From: Zychaea mexicana | Lineage: Eukaryota > Mucoromycota > Mucoromycetes > Mucorales > Lichtheimiaceae | NCBI RefSeq assembly: GCF_025766255.1 | Contig: NW_026516694.1 | Span: 310,001-374,000 of the forward strand | Direction: 5' to 3' | Length of the DNA: 64,000 nt | Shown here: positions 35,952-47,143 of the stretch, piece by piece | Layout: every line of letters begins with the position of its first letter | Numbering within the stretch: the stretch's first letter is position 1 | Position numbers and translations under genes: made by a program | The notes under the pieces: model-generated | Database searches by the model: none | The model's input: the letters and a program-made list of their open reading frames with translations, nothing else | Told to the model about the DNA's origin: nothing

Positions 35952-36820
35952 ATGGCAAGCCGTAGCCTCGCACGCGCCGCCGTTCAATCCACATTGACCA
36001 AACCAGCATGCCGTGCATTCTCCTCTACAGCTATTACCATGGCAGGTCGTCAAGGTGGTCGTTTCCGAAAACCCGAGAAAAAGTTCGACGTTAATTTCAT
36101 GGAGAAATTCGATTTCGACGACCAAACCACGATCGGTCACGAACTTTTTGAAAACATCCGTAACATTCGCCAGTACCTGCGTAAAACCGAATACGAATTA
36201 CCAAGGTTACAGTGTAAGGAATAACAACAACCACGAAAGAGGCGCTTGCAAGTGAAAAGAAGTACTGCAAGTTTAACATGAGTGTAATTACTCCATTGTT
36301 GTAGCTTTTGCGAAGCCATTCGAACCACCGACGTCCGAACAAATTGTAAAGTACAAAGTACAAAACTATCTCGGTGAAGGTCACCCTGTCGAACGGAAGG
36401 TCGTTCTCTCTGTTAAAGTATCAGACTTGAAGCTGGACGCCAAGGAAAAGCACAAGTTTTTGCTTTTGGCAGGCCCACGGTATCACGTCGATTCGGACGA
36501 GTTTGTCTTGTCCAGTGAAAAGTTCCCTCACCGCAAGCAAAACAAGAAATACGTTAGCGATACTTTAAAGAAATTGTTAACCGAAGCCAAGGTAAGTAAA
36601 AATACACATTAAATGGGATTATTAGTGTCACTTTGAGATGTTATGTAAGAGAGTGCAGAACGATTTCCTAAATGCGGTTGCTCGTTGTATATAGGATATG
36701 AAGGATACATTCGAAGACATTCCCCTGAAACTCCCAACCCCCAAGAAGCAGCTGCAATTCCCCAAGGGATGGGCTCGTCCACCACAGTCGGCACAACAAG
36801 AAGTTCCAAAGCAAGAATAG
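35952..36820 (+). CDS. RSM24: Mitochondrial ribosomal protein mS35 (Rsm24/MRPS35)
   Basis: Component of the small mitoribosomal subunit. Three exons with introns at about 36213-36303 and 36592-36694. The start MASRSLARAAVQSTLTKPAC is an amphipathic mitochondrial presequence with Arg at several positions. Family segments include FAKPFEPPTSEQIVKYKVQN, ERKVVLSVKVSDLKLD, KHKFLLLAGPRYHVDSDEF and FPHRKQNKKYVSDTLKKLL. The C-terminal exon, DMKDTFEDIPLKLPTPKKQL and GWARPP, is conserved in this family. Total about 225 residues. It converges on the GH17 gene. Confidence 0.88.
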
Positions 36821-36948
36821 ACGACACAATTGTATAAAAGTTCCCTCCACATCCAAAATTAAATATTTCGTATAGTTTCCGTTTTTCTTACTATTATTGT
36901 TAAATCTCATCTCGTTGGTTCATTAACATGTTCACACTTGTGATCATT

Positions 36949-38047
36949 CTAACAAGCGGGTTTGGGATCAAGGCCCTGTTTGAGGTTTCTATCTTTATCC
37001 AAGATACCAAAGTGGCCTTCAACGCCCGGGCGGTATGGTTCTTCAATGAGAGAAAAGTAGAGCATATCAATGTTGTTTTGCTGGGTCTTGCAGAGAACTT
37101 GTTGCATGTATCTTTCATTATTTATCATATCGTACAAGTCAAGAGTTAGTACACAGTGCTATTCGATTGGAATAAAAGGAAGCGCCAAGGTCTTACTTAT
37201 TCTGGTTCTCAATGGATGGCTCAGCAGCGCCAAAGTTGTCGCCTTCTGAAGGCCATCCTGTTTCGGAAATTCTGACCTCCTTGTCGCCAGCCATACCCTT
37301 GACCTGGTTGTAATGGTCAATAAGCGTGTCAGCAGCTTCGTCAATCGCTACACCTTCCCAGTAGGGGAATGCATTCCTGGAAAAAAGCAGACGTACGCAA
37401 ATAAACAGAAGTATTAGTCATCTCAAAAACAAAATTAAAGGTAGGAGTGTTTGATAACTTACATGGACACAAAGTCGACTTCATTAATAACTTCATTGGA
37501 CATCTTGTTGTAAGTTTCAGCGTTGGTGACCTTGACGCCCTTAGATCCAACCACCTCCTTGACTTGACGAATCCAGTTTGTAAGAGTGTTTTCGTCCGTA
37601 TCTTCACGATACAGCACTTCTGAACCAACAATGATAGCATCCACGTTGCTCAGGTCGTGCTTCTCTAGCACATTTTTGAGAGCCTGCATCTCCAAATCAA
37701 ACGTGTCCTGTCTGTCGACCCACATGCCGAGATACAGGTTCATGCCAAGCGATTGGGTTGCTTCCAACGCCATGTCAGCTATTACAAAATAGTTAATAAG
37801 ATGTACAGATATATCTGATCAGATCGTCTCGCTTTCTCTCACCTTGATCACAAATGTGCAAAGCAAAAGTACGAACACGATTCGTATACTTTTGTGCAGC
37901 TTGAAAGTCTTGCTTCATTTTGTCGAGTGAAGGGCAGTTGTTGGCTTCGATACCATAGTCAAGTCCATAGAAAACGTCGTCGGCCTTTGCCATCATCGGC
38001 AAGCTAGCCAACGCGGCACCAAGCAAAGTATAAATGAAGGACTTCAT
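36949..38047 (-). CDS. Glycoside hydrolase family 17 (glucan 1,3-beta-glucosidase-like), secreted
   Basis: Secreted or wall-bound enzyme that likely cleaves or transfers beta-1,3-glucan. Four exons, about 294 residues. The start at 38047 gives a signal peptide, MKSFIYTLLGAALASLPMMA, cleaved near AKA/DD. The mature domain opens VFYGLDYGIEANNCP. The family catalytic pair is visible: the acid/base Glu in IIVGSEVLYRED and the nucleophile in RISETGWPSEGD. A Cys pair (NNCPS and HICDQ) probably forms a disulfide. It ends DRNLKQGLDPKPAC. A TATA box (TATAAATG on the minus strand at about 38098-38105) is 50 bases from the ATG. No GPI-anchor tail or Ser/Thr-rich wall domain is seen. Confidence 0.9.
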
Positions 38048-39005
38048 ACTGATAAGCTTTGGCTGTAATCTCAAATTGAGCGAATTATACAGTATCCCAT
38101 TTATACTCTCTCTCTTTTATAGCGGTTGAACATGGATCTTTTCAAGAATTGCTCCGATTCTTTGCCTAGGGTTTGAGCTCACACCGTATTTTACTCAGCG
38201 ACACCGAATTTCCTTGTAAATCCTTGGTCGAGGACATAAGACGTATGCTCTTGTTGACGATCGTACGACAAACCACTGTTTCGAGGTTATACTTCTGAGA
38301 GGCACTTACACTGCCAGTTGCACTATAAACCTGGATCATTTTTTATGACGATATCTTTGATCGTATAACGGCAGCAATAGCTGATCCATCAAATACGAAT
38401 AATTACACGCGTATATCATCATTTACTGTGTCTACAGTGCATTTTGTGTATTCTAGGCATTTAGACATTCGACGTTCTTTATACGCAGTTGTGATGCTAA
38501 TCGTGAAGACCGGGGGTTCGAGAGTGAACGTGGAATGAAACGGGCTAAGTGGACGTGTTACTGACATCCTATTCCAGATCCATTCGGAATGAAAAGATAA
38601 CCAGTTCCGGAGTATCCGAGGTAACCTTTTTTTTGGTAGTACCATGCATCTCAATTATGAAGGCATGCGGTTTGAAATGGTTGCTTTGACGGAAGCAATG
38701 CGCTTCTTTGTTGCAACCGTCGCCAATAGCGGCAACCACATGAATAGTGTCTTAAAAGACACACATACGTTCCCTCCTGAATAACTCCTTTGGTCTCTAT
38801 CCCTATACCCGTATCCAATCTACTGTCCGGAAGCAGCGGCAGTACAATCACAATCACAAGGACATCATTGTAAAAATTTTCAAATCGATCAGGAACCAGG
38901 CCAAAGGGCAACGCGCAAAAATAAAAAAAAGTTTTTAAAAAGCACACGCATCCAACAGATGCAGTATACAGTTTATTGCCAGTCGGTTAACAATCGACCA
39001 GATGT
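38048..39005. other. Intergenic region between GH17 and eS21
   Basis: About 960 bases. It starts with the GH17 promoter (TATA near 38100 and a CT run). No convincing gene; two minus-strand frames (38403-38654 and 38651-38947) show no domain. Confidence 0.45.
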
Positions 39006-39469
39006 TTATTGCTGGTAGGAGAAGACGTTCTTCAAGTCTGTTATTGCGAAAAAAAAATTAATCTCGTATAATTTTTGGAGAAGCGCTTTCTCAATACACG
39101 AAAAAAAGATTACTACTTACAGCCGTCATCGGTGGCCAAGCGGTTGAGCGAGTCATCAGACTCGGCTTCACGGCGAACGAAACCGCAGAAGGCGTAGGTG
39201 CTGTAGGAGCCAGTAAGACGACCCTCGGCGTTGACATCACCAACGTTGATCTGGACGGACGCGTGGTCCTTGGCGGAAATGAGACGGTTGGTGGCCGAGC
39301 TAAAAAAGAAAATTGTTACAATGTGAATCCATTAGTCCATGTTCCAAATTTAATTACTCATTCGCTTTTTATTTAAAAAAAGACAGTAACGAAAAGTGAA
39401 AAAGAAGGTAGATACGTACCACTTGCGGGGAATGTAGAGGTCGACGAGCTTGCCTTCAGAGTTCTCCAT
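39006..39469 (-). CDS. RPS21: 40S ribosomal protein eS21
   Basis: Small-subunit cytosolic ribosomal protein of 86 residues in three exons: 39469-39420, 39299-39121 and 39037-39006. The protein reads [54 protein letters not shown] and ends [10 protein letters not shown]. The last exon is only 32 bases and gives the conserved LKNV-S tail found in yeast and other eukaryotes. If the second intron is kept, the frame stops one codon later (CK, stop). The introns are GT-AG, and exon sizes add to exactly 87 codons with stop. Confidence 0.93.
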
Positions 39470-40333
39470 TGTAAAAACCGGAAAAGAGAGGGTTCAAAAT
39501 ACACCGGTTCTGCTCACAAATATTTTCACTTGTCCAAGCCACATTCGTTCCTGACGTAAAAGTCCGCAGTCGTATGCTGATTGGACAAGGGATTACCAGC
39601 AAGAAGTCCCTTCGCCCGCCTTGCCCAACCACACCGATGCAACTCTGTTGTTTTACCAAGTTGCTAAGCAGATTTTAGCTGTTGCCATATGAACATCAGC
39701 CATCTGAAGACATAGGATTCACATATTGTAATGTTTAATATGTGCAGAAAACTGTCTCTTCAAGCCTGTATAGTCAGGAACGGTACAAATAGCGTTGAGG
39801 TGCAATTGTTCAATGTGTTACCAAATGCGAGTGCTAGGGGGTTAGCCAGCATATGTATCACACAATAACTGTACTGAGTATATTGATATACTGCTTCATT
39901 ACAGTTGTTGATTTGTTTCTTATACTGCGGCTATATCTCACTTGATGAAGTTTGAAAACAACTTTTTCCTGCTTATCTGTCGGTTATATTTCGCTGAAGG
40001 GATCGAGCATACACCCACCATGTCATCTTCTGTATGATCGCTCTTCGGTGCGAGTGCGTGTGTGATCACTCGGGTTTGATGTCTGTGCCGCGAAGGGTAA
40101 AAGCTTACTCCGCAAAGCTCCTACGGGCCCTTTGTAGCATAGCTTCTTCTCGCACTTTATGCTTACAGCGTGCACGCAGCTTTACTATTCCCCTTTGCTT
40201 TGAATTCAACCATACCTTTGACATAAGTATTACGTATACTCTTATCTCTCCCTCGGTTATCTCTCATTACTGTGCTACTTCACCTCCTTCTTTTCCACCC
40301 CCAACTTAAAGACTAAGTGACTAAGGCAAGAAT
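39470..40333. promoter_or_regulatory. Divergent promoter region of eS21 and the myotubularin gene
   Basis: Head-to-head region of about 860 bases. The stretch just left of the myotubularin start is C/T-rich (about 40240-40310). The plus-strand frame at 40034-40309 shows no domain and is likely spurious leader. No other gene. Confidence 0.45.
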
Positions 40334-42695
40334 ATGATGCATCAAAGCAGAATAGATCTGCTCAAGATTACGCAGGTACATGACAGTCTAAAACACTATA
40401 GGTTGAAAGGGAACACCACGTCCTTTTTGTTTTCGTTTCATTTTGGGTAGTTTGTATACCTTCATTAACCAGCTTTTTCCAAACGACGCCTTTGTGTTAG
40501 GTCCAAGATGTATTACTTGAGAAAGGTAATGAGGTGCACACGGGTACAGTTCACCTGACGGTTCATAACCTAATATTCAACTATCCCGAAGGAGAGATCT
40601 GGGTATCGTATAAAACAAATATATTAGTACACATAGGATATCATTTGTTGGACAGGCTACATAACTAAATTATCTTAAACACCAAACTGTTGCATTACAC
40701 TAGATACCTTACCCGATTATCCACACGGTTGAACGCAGACCAGCATCTTTGCAATCCGGTCGTCACCCGCTGTATATTCGCTGTAGAGATTTCCTGAGTA
40801 TCACGTTGTCCTTGTTGAAGGAAGGAGAAGCGCAAGATGTTTTCGACAGTGTCCAGAAACTCACATGCATCAGTACGTAAACCCAACCAAGGATGTTTTC
40901 ATGGCTCTATTGCATCTGTTTTCTGAGAAAAGAAACCATCTATTGGGATTATTTTATATTTAATGGGAAAAAAGGCTCTACCGAGCAGCTTTATGCATTC
41001 AGTTACCAGCCTCAACCACCATTCACGTCATCCACTGGTTGGAAGCTATACGAACCTTTAAAAGAATACGAACGCATGGGTGTGGGTACCAAGAATGACA
41101 ATTGGCGATTCACAACAATCAATCGCGACTTTACGGTAATAGAATCGTCAATCGGTTTTTTTTTTCTTTCAAAAAAAGGTGTCAAATAAGATTTTTAGTG
41201 CAAGTGGAAGACTAAATGGTGTATGATCGCTTTTTACGTATACTCGCGCACACACATATAGTATTCCCCAACATATCCACGGACACTCGTCGTACCAACG
41301 AAGATTAGCGACAACGTCCTTAATTATGCTGCTAAATATCGAAGCAAAGCCAGAATACCCGTTTTATCATATCTTCATTGGTATAATATGGTAAGATTCG
41401 TCTTTAAAAAGGCGCGTCAGCTACACATCTTTACAAGATTCAAAAAACGACCCTAAATTTTGTCACGTATTCATTTTCCTTTGAAAAGGCCACTATCACA
41501 CGAAGCAGTCAACCTATGGTTGGATTCAAACAAGCACGTTCCATTCAAGATGAAAAACTTATAGAAGCGATATTTGCCTCCAACGTTCCAACGAATCCGG
41601 GTGGCCAGACGGTTTATGGATCGACGGCTGCTAACTTGATCGTAGACGCACGGCCAATGGCGAACGCCATGGGTAATGTCGCACGCGGCGCAGGAACGGA
41701 AAACATGGAAAACTACAGGAATTGCAAAAAGACATATATAGCCATTGATAATATTCATGTAATGCGCGACAGTCTGGCAAAAATGTGTGAAGGTACGCGT
41801 ATATGTAAAAGAAATCATGAGGGTGGGGAGATGGAAGGATTGTAGCTGTGATTAGCGGTGTGATGTTAAGCACATTTTGCTTCTAGCCATGCAAGGAGCA
41901 GATACGGATGGACAAGTGAATAGATTAGCGCTACAACGTTCAAACTGGCTAAAGCATATTGCAACGCTGATGGAGGGCACAGAGACTATCGTCAAGAACG
42001 TGCACGTCTACAACTCACATGTTCTTGTTCACTGCTCGGATGGATGGGACCGCACAGCTCAACTCGTTTCCATCAGCGAACTTTGTCTCGATCCATATTA
42101 TCGTACATTCGAAGGTTTCCAAGTACTAATTGAAAAAGAATGGGTTTCGTTCGGACACAAGTTTGCAGACCGATGCGGCCACTTGTCGAATGAAAAGTAC
42201 TTTGTCAACCTAGTACATACGGGAAACGCAGCAACAAATACAATCAAAGACATGCAGAACAAGTTTTACAAATCCAACTATTATCAGCGAGAGACAAGCC
42301 CAGTATTCCATCAATTCCTGGACTGTGTATACCAACTGTTGCGACAATGGCCTACCCGGTTCGAGTTTAACGAAGACATGCTTATTGATCTGCACTACCA
42401 CGTCTACTCTTGTCAATATGGAACATTCTTATTCAACTGTGAGGCAGAACGGACAAATCATTATCCACAGAGCAAGACCTTTAGTATCTGGGATTATTTC
42501 AACACGTATAAGGACAAGTTCCTCAATGACATGTATGATCCAAAGAAGGATCTTGACCTAGTAGATGACGGTGGCGTGCTGTTCCCGGATCCGCTCAACA
42601 TCAAGTACTGGTCAGGTCTTTTCAATCGCCAAGAAGATGAGGTCAATGAACCAATAACTTATGGTGTCTCTCATCCATTAGCGGAAGAGGCATGA
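40334..42695 (+). CDS. YMR1: Myotubularin-family phosphoinositide 3-phosphatase (Ymr1-like)
   Basis: Removes the 3-phosphate from PI3P and PI(3,5)P2 on endosomal and vacuolar membranes. About six exons. The start MMHQSRIDLLKITQ splices to VQDVLLEKGNEVHTGTVHLT, a PH-GRAM domain, and then IPYPIIHTVERRPASLQS. The next exons carry STEQLYAFSYQPQPPF, WKLYEPLKEYERMGVG, WRFTTINRDF and YRSKARIPVLSYLHW. The catalytic loop VHCSDGWDRTAQ near 42025-42060 fits the C-x5-R signature with the Asp residues of active myotubularins, so this is not a dead pseudophosphatase. The large last exon (41887-42695) ends SHPLAEEA. Introns interrupt the frame near 40380, 40610, 40872, 41136, 41395 and 41793. Length, about 570 residues, is that of short fungal members without an added FYVE domain. 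Confidence 0.9.
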
Positions 42696-43366
42696 TAAAT
42701 TCCCACATCCCTTCTCTCCTTCTCTTTCTTATTGCCCTATCCCCCTCCCTCCATCTCACATTTATCCGTCCATCAGAGCCATGTAGTTTTACATATAATT
42801 TGATTTTGTCGACCTGTTTCTCATGTTTGTGCAACCGTTTGTATATCCGGATCGAAGGTGGCAAGTTCATATTTTAGAATTGGGTATCAGGTAACCTTGC
42901 AACCTCGCAACCATTACCATAGTGATCCTCGTCGACTTGATCAACGGTCGATGCAGCTCACACGTATATTTACGCATGTAGTATTTTATGCGCGTATGTT
43001 AATGTGATTAAAATTTACAACGAACCCCTTTCATCGCAAATTAAAATACACCGTGAGAAAGAGTATTTGTCAATTGATTTTATGCAAAAATGTAATACAA
43101 AAACGTAATGCGTAAGCAGTGGAAGAAAGGGGGGGAACGCGTCAACAAATTGTCTGCTATGATAATATAAAATCTCCGTGAAAATTTCATTGTATAATTT
43201 CATCCGAGAAGGGCTTTTTATAAGCAACTGCTACTTCCTGCTTGGATGGATATTGAACAGACAAAAAAAAGGCGGGTCGTTATTTCTTATCTCTGCAGCA
43301 GCCAATATCAAACGTCTGTAAAAAGTGGAGTTCGTGCGACTTGAAAAAAAGGCATACATCATCCGA
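42696..43366. other. Convergent intergenic region
   Basis: About 670 bases between two converging genes. It begins with a C/T-rich stretch (CCTTCTCTCCTTCTCTTTC). A minus-strand frame at 43015-43227 shows no domain. Nothing else is seen. Confidence 0.45.
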
Positions 43367-43788
43367 TCACACGCCTCCGCCGCTGCGACTATGATTTTAT
43401 GAAAACGAGAGAAAACATATTAGCAAAGCGAAATATATACCGTGCGTGTGTATATAAGAGATAATACTTGCCTCACGTCTTTTAATCCAATGCCCCCATT
43501 GCGCTCTCTCCAGTCCTTGCGAACATGCTCTAATTTTTCAGCATCTTCTTTGCTTTCTCCGGACGATACAAACTGGATGGGATGCTGTGATGCACGATAT
43601 CGGAACTGGCGGAGGCCATATGCAGTGCCTGCTGCTAAAACAGTCAGCGGAACAGCCCTGGGGGAGAAAGATGAATAACAGACATAAGTCATTGATGCAA
43701 AAATTCGGTTATGTACGATCCAAGTCATTCTTCATTATACGTACCAATATAAAACACCTTTCTTTGATGATACTAATGAACGTGCCAT
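43367..43788 (-). CDS. Small single-pass, probably mitochondrial protein
   Basis: Conserved-looking but unrecognised protein of 83 residues. Three exons: 43788-43745, 43657-43472 and 43388-43367. It starts MARSLVSSKKGVLYW and has one hydrophobic segment (AVPLTVLAAGTAYGLRQF). A basic Arg/Tyr patch and a charged helix (ESKEDAEKLEHVRKDWRERN) follow, ending GGIGLKDVSRSGGGV. This layout resembles small inner-membrane or assembly proteins of mitochondria. The second intron either uses a GC donor (GAG|GCAAGT) or a nearby GT donor (GAC|GTGAGG), which would give the end SQRRRRVIG instead. The GC choice matches GC-AG consensus well. Function unknown. Confidence 0.6.
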
Positions 43789-44218
43789 AGTGCGTTATTA
43801 AGCAAACGAAAAAAGAACAAAGAAAGGAAGATTTATGCGAGGATAACTCAGGTGGGGGCGGGGGATGGCGCCCGTTTCCTTTTTTTCTGCATGAGAGTCA
43901 CGCACCACCAAAGTTTGGGATCTTCCTTACCCCACACAAAATGATGGAGCATCTTTCTTCCATACCGGTCATTCACCTGTTGTCTTCATGAGAAGCAAAG
44001 TATACTATACGAGCCTCGTATCCGGTTGCTCATTAATAGCTGATACCGCGAGAGGGAAAAGAAGCCCAATACAAAGCAATAAAACGCAAACATGATCAGC
44101 GCTGAAAGCTGGATTTGGCTACACATATATAAAGTTAGCCCTTCTTGGGGTCATTCGAGCAGAAATGAGCGTTGCACTGTATCAAGTACATTTGAACTAA
44201 AAAAATTCATCCTTTTAC
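43789..44218. other. Intergenic region where the aminopeptidase 3' half should lie
   Basis: No coding potential was found on the minus strand, where the zinc ligands and remaining catalytic part of the aspartyl aminopeptidase would be expected. TATA-like ACATATATAAAG is present near 44122. Confidence 0.5.
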
Positions 44219-45070
44219 CTACCTGTCCACTTTAACCACTGTGTGACGGTATTTGCCATTGTTGTCTTCGACCATGACGCATCCAGCAACGCCCAAATCA
44301 CGATCCATGCGTGCCTGATCGATAAACCCATACTTGTTAGGTATCCGAGTCGCAATGATTACTATTTTCTTATGTCCCTTACCAGATACCACCACCGTAA
44401 AGCTGGACACCGACTTCCAGATAACCACTCTTTTCCTTTTTAGAGATAGGTTTGACCTATTGTGCATAACAGTATGGAACATGAATAAACACTTTGATCC
44501 AACAAGAAGCTTCCCCTTCTTTCTTGTAATCATTTACCTTTAAGCAAGGAGAATCAGTATGCGCGCCCACAATAGAAAACCCGTTACCAGGAACGTATTT
44601 GCCACCGCCAACAAAAGCAACGATCACGAGCCGTTTCGAGTAAAATAGTATTTGCCATTGCGTTCAATAGCACCATTCCAGTTGTCACGTTCCTTGATCT
44701 CTGTGAAACCTGCCTACATTTACCCCCAACTCCGTACGTAAGGACCAACTTCTGACTGTTGTACTATTCATATTTGCAAAAGAGGTGTGTATACCTGTTT
44801 CAGCAGCTCAGCAGCTCCATGAGTGCAGTGGAAGGGCGATGGCGACTTGTTGACGAAATCCACAAAGTCGCGTGCTGGATGTAACAGTGTTCTACATAAT
44901 ACTTTAAAACCATGCATAAAATCCGAGAAGTGTGAAAGAAAAGTAGAGGGTGACACACCTTCTTGAGGAATAGAAGGATTGAACTATACATTACAATTTG
45001 CGATAAAAGCTAACTTAATGTATTACACTTTGATAGCAGCAATAATCGTTTAATGAGCTAGCTTTACCAT
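44219..45070 (-). pseudogene. Aspartyl aminopeptidase (M18, DNPEP-like), broken 5' remnant
   Basis: Remnant of a cytosolic or vacuolar zinc aminopeptidase that removes N-terminal Asp and Glu. Exon pieces are clear: [131 protein letters not shown] and VVKVDR. Two breaks are seen. Near 44628 the frame shifts between RNGS and VIVAF, consistent with one lost base. Near 44308 the phase breaks before MDRDLG, consistent with a lost ATGG unit. After VKVDR at 44219 no further exon is found, so roughly two thirds of the usual about 470 residues is missing. The first His of AHTDS is kept. The intron signals are still recognisable, so decay is recent. Confidence 0.8.
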
Positions 45071-45528
45071 GATTCTTGTGGAAACGTACGTGAGAGATTA
45101 CATTAAAAAAAAGAAGCTTGCGTGTGTAGTACATGTATGCGCGAAAACAGACGGACGAAAGTTTCCCCTGACGGAATTGACGGTCATTCCGCTGTCAGGT
45201 GGGACAGGGCTGAACCTGTTTACCAGAAAAGAAACAAGTTGCCTAAAACGATGGTCAGCCTTCATTTGACGTTGATAGACGTCTAACCATTACACCCGAG
45301 AAGATCAGTCAGTATCAATCTATTCAAGAGCTCTCAGGAACGTATCTCAATAGTGGGATTCCCAGTGTATAAGGCAGTAATAATACGTGAGTAGAGACCG
45401 CGAAAAAAAATGAACAACTTTATTCTTCTTTGTAAAGATAGCCAGGTAAGAAAAAGAAAGGTTAATACTGCTACTGCTGCTAAGGAGAAGGGGAACCATG
45501 ACAGCCAAAACTGCTGCTGCTGCTATCG
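45071..45528. other. Intergenic region between the aminopeptidase remnant and epoxide hydrolase
   Basis: About 460 bases. A plus-strand frame (45069-45269) overlaps it without domain evidence. No gene is supported. Confidence 0.45.
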
Positions 45529-47143
45529 CTACTTTAAGTATTCCATCGTCTTCAAAAATTTGCCAAATCGTTGCACCTCATCCACCAGCAACGCTCCACA
45601 CTCCAAGGCCGGAAAATGACCTCCCTAAAGATAGCAGAGAGTGAGCAAGAGAATACCATAGTGAAGCAAAAGCATATATGTACATACCATGTCGAGTTCG
45701 TTGTATTGCTGCAAATTGAAGTTTGCTTCAAGCCATTCGCGAGGGACCTACATAGTAAGATTCAGTCACCGTGCTGTCAGCTTGTTTGTTTCATGACAAT
45801 CGCACCATCTTTTATCAAGTAATACCTTGCTTAGATCAGCAGGGAAGCAGGACACTGCACTCGGGATGTTGACGTAAAGCGGGAACACCGCCTTCACTCC
45901 TGCATCATTGAAGGTTTCATAGTAGAAACGGATCGACGAGGAAATCGAATTTGTCAGCCAGAAGAGAGTGACTTGAGTGAGGAACTCGTCGGTGGTGATG
46001 GTGTCTGGCAACACGACACTGTCATCCTTGTTTTCAGGATATGACCAATTGTGGTACTTTTCGAGTAGCCAAGCTAAGTATTTATTGTGGCAGTTAGTGG
46101 GGAAAATGATCAATTACTGATGATAGATGGGGTTATGATGCATTTACCCAAAAGGCCCACTGGACTGTCAGTCAAACCATATGCTAAAGTGTACGGTCGT
46201 GTACTCTGGATGGCACAGTAACCAAGTTCAGGATCATTCTCAACGTCGACAAACGATCGGCCCTTGATTTTGGAAGAACCACGACCATAGACTGTGTCCA
46301 TACCGAGAGCGATGCTAGCCATAAAGTTTGCCACCTTGAGTGGGTGGGACCATAGAAAACCGGGCGTTGGGATGGGTGGCATACATCCGGACGTGGCCGT
46401 GTGGAATCCCTTGCACTGCTGAGGATGCTTGACAGCGAGCCATTTGCCGACCATGGTGCCAAAGTCGGATCCGTGAACCACTTGAACAGATATAGGTATA
46501 CATTTATCAGCACATGCTCTTGGTATTGCATCCAACGAAACGGTCATATTAACTGTATTCATCGTAACCGAGTACTGATGTCATGAGCTCGTGAAAGATT
46601 TCACCGCTCTTTGAGCCACCGTGGCCGGGAAGTTTGGGTGCTTCTGAAAAGCCAAATCCAGCATGGCTTACAATCACCACATGGAAAGCCTACGGTATGC
46701 GCGCCTTTGTTTCGTATCATCAAAGCTTTTCTTTTTTAAGAGTTTTTGTTTTTCTTCCTACTTACCTGACCGCCATTAGCACCGTCTCGAAGAGAATCGA
46801 TCACCTTGTGATATTCGTAAAAGCTTGACGGCCAGCCGTTCAGCATGAGGAGAGGAACAGCATCAGGGTTGCTCGAACGTTCATGGATAAAGTGCACCCG
46901 TAAACTTTGGATTTCCGCGCGGTAGTGATGCCACTTGTTCATTTCGGCACGCGCCTTTTCCCAGTTGTAGTCGTTGAGCCAGGCTTGAACGAGAGGCTCA
47001 ACAGCTCGTCGAGGTGCACCATACTTCCAGCCAACATTCTTTTCGAGCTCGTTCGGATACTCAACGTTCTGTAGCTTTTCTTTGAGCGAAGCAAGACGCT
47101 GAGGTGGAATGGACGGGATTTCAAAAGGTTCGATGCTAGACAT
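45529..47143 (-). CDS. Epoxide hydrolase, EPHX1-like alpha/beta hydrolase with EHN domain
   Basis: Likely hydrates epoxides to diols. Six or so exons. The start MSSIEPFEIPSIPPQRLASL opens the N-terminal EHN domain (LKEKLQNVEYPNELEKNVGW, YGAPRRAVEPLVQAWLNDYN, FIHERSSNP). The oxyanion motif is LNGWPSSFYEY, with Asn where most members have His. The nucleophile is the Asp in MVHGSDFGTMVGKW. An acid residue and tyrosine region lies in SSSIRFYYETFND. The catalytic His is in LDMGGHFAALE. The C-terminus is RFGKFLKTMEYLK (stop 45529-45531). No signal peptide or membrane anchor is seen, unlike microsomal EPHX1, so the protein is probably soluble. Length is about 400 residues, normal. A CA/TG run and GAAA repeats precede the start. 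Confidence 0.88.

Noticed and set aside
38505..38535. Possible tRNA T-arm (GGGGGTTCGAGAG)
   Set aside because: No acceptor, D-arm or anticodon stem could be built around it.
40034..40309. 91-codon plus-strand frame before the myotubularin gene
   Set aside because: No domain, ends just before the real ATG at 40334, and lies in a C/T-rich leader.
26229..47143. Possible secondary-metabolite cluster (oxygenase, transporters, epoxide hydrolase, esterase)
   Set aside because: There is no backbone synthase, the genes are interrupted by ribosomal, GPI and phosphatase genes, and two members are broken.
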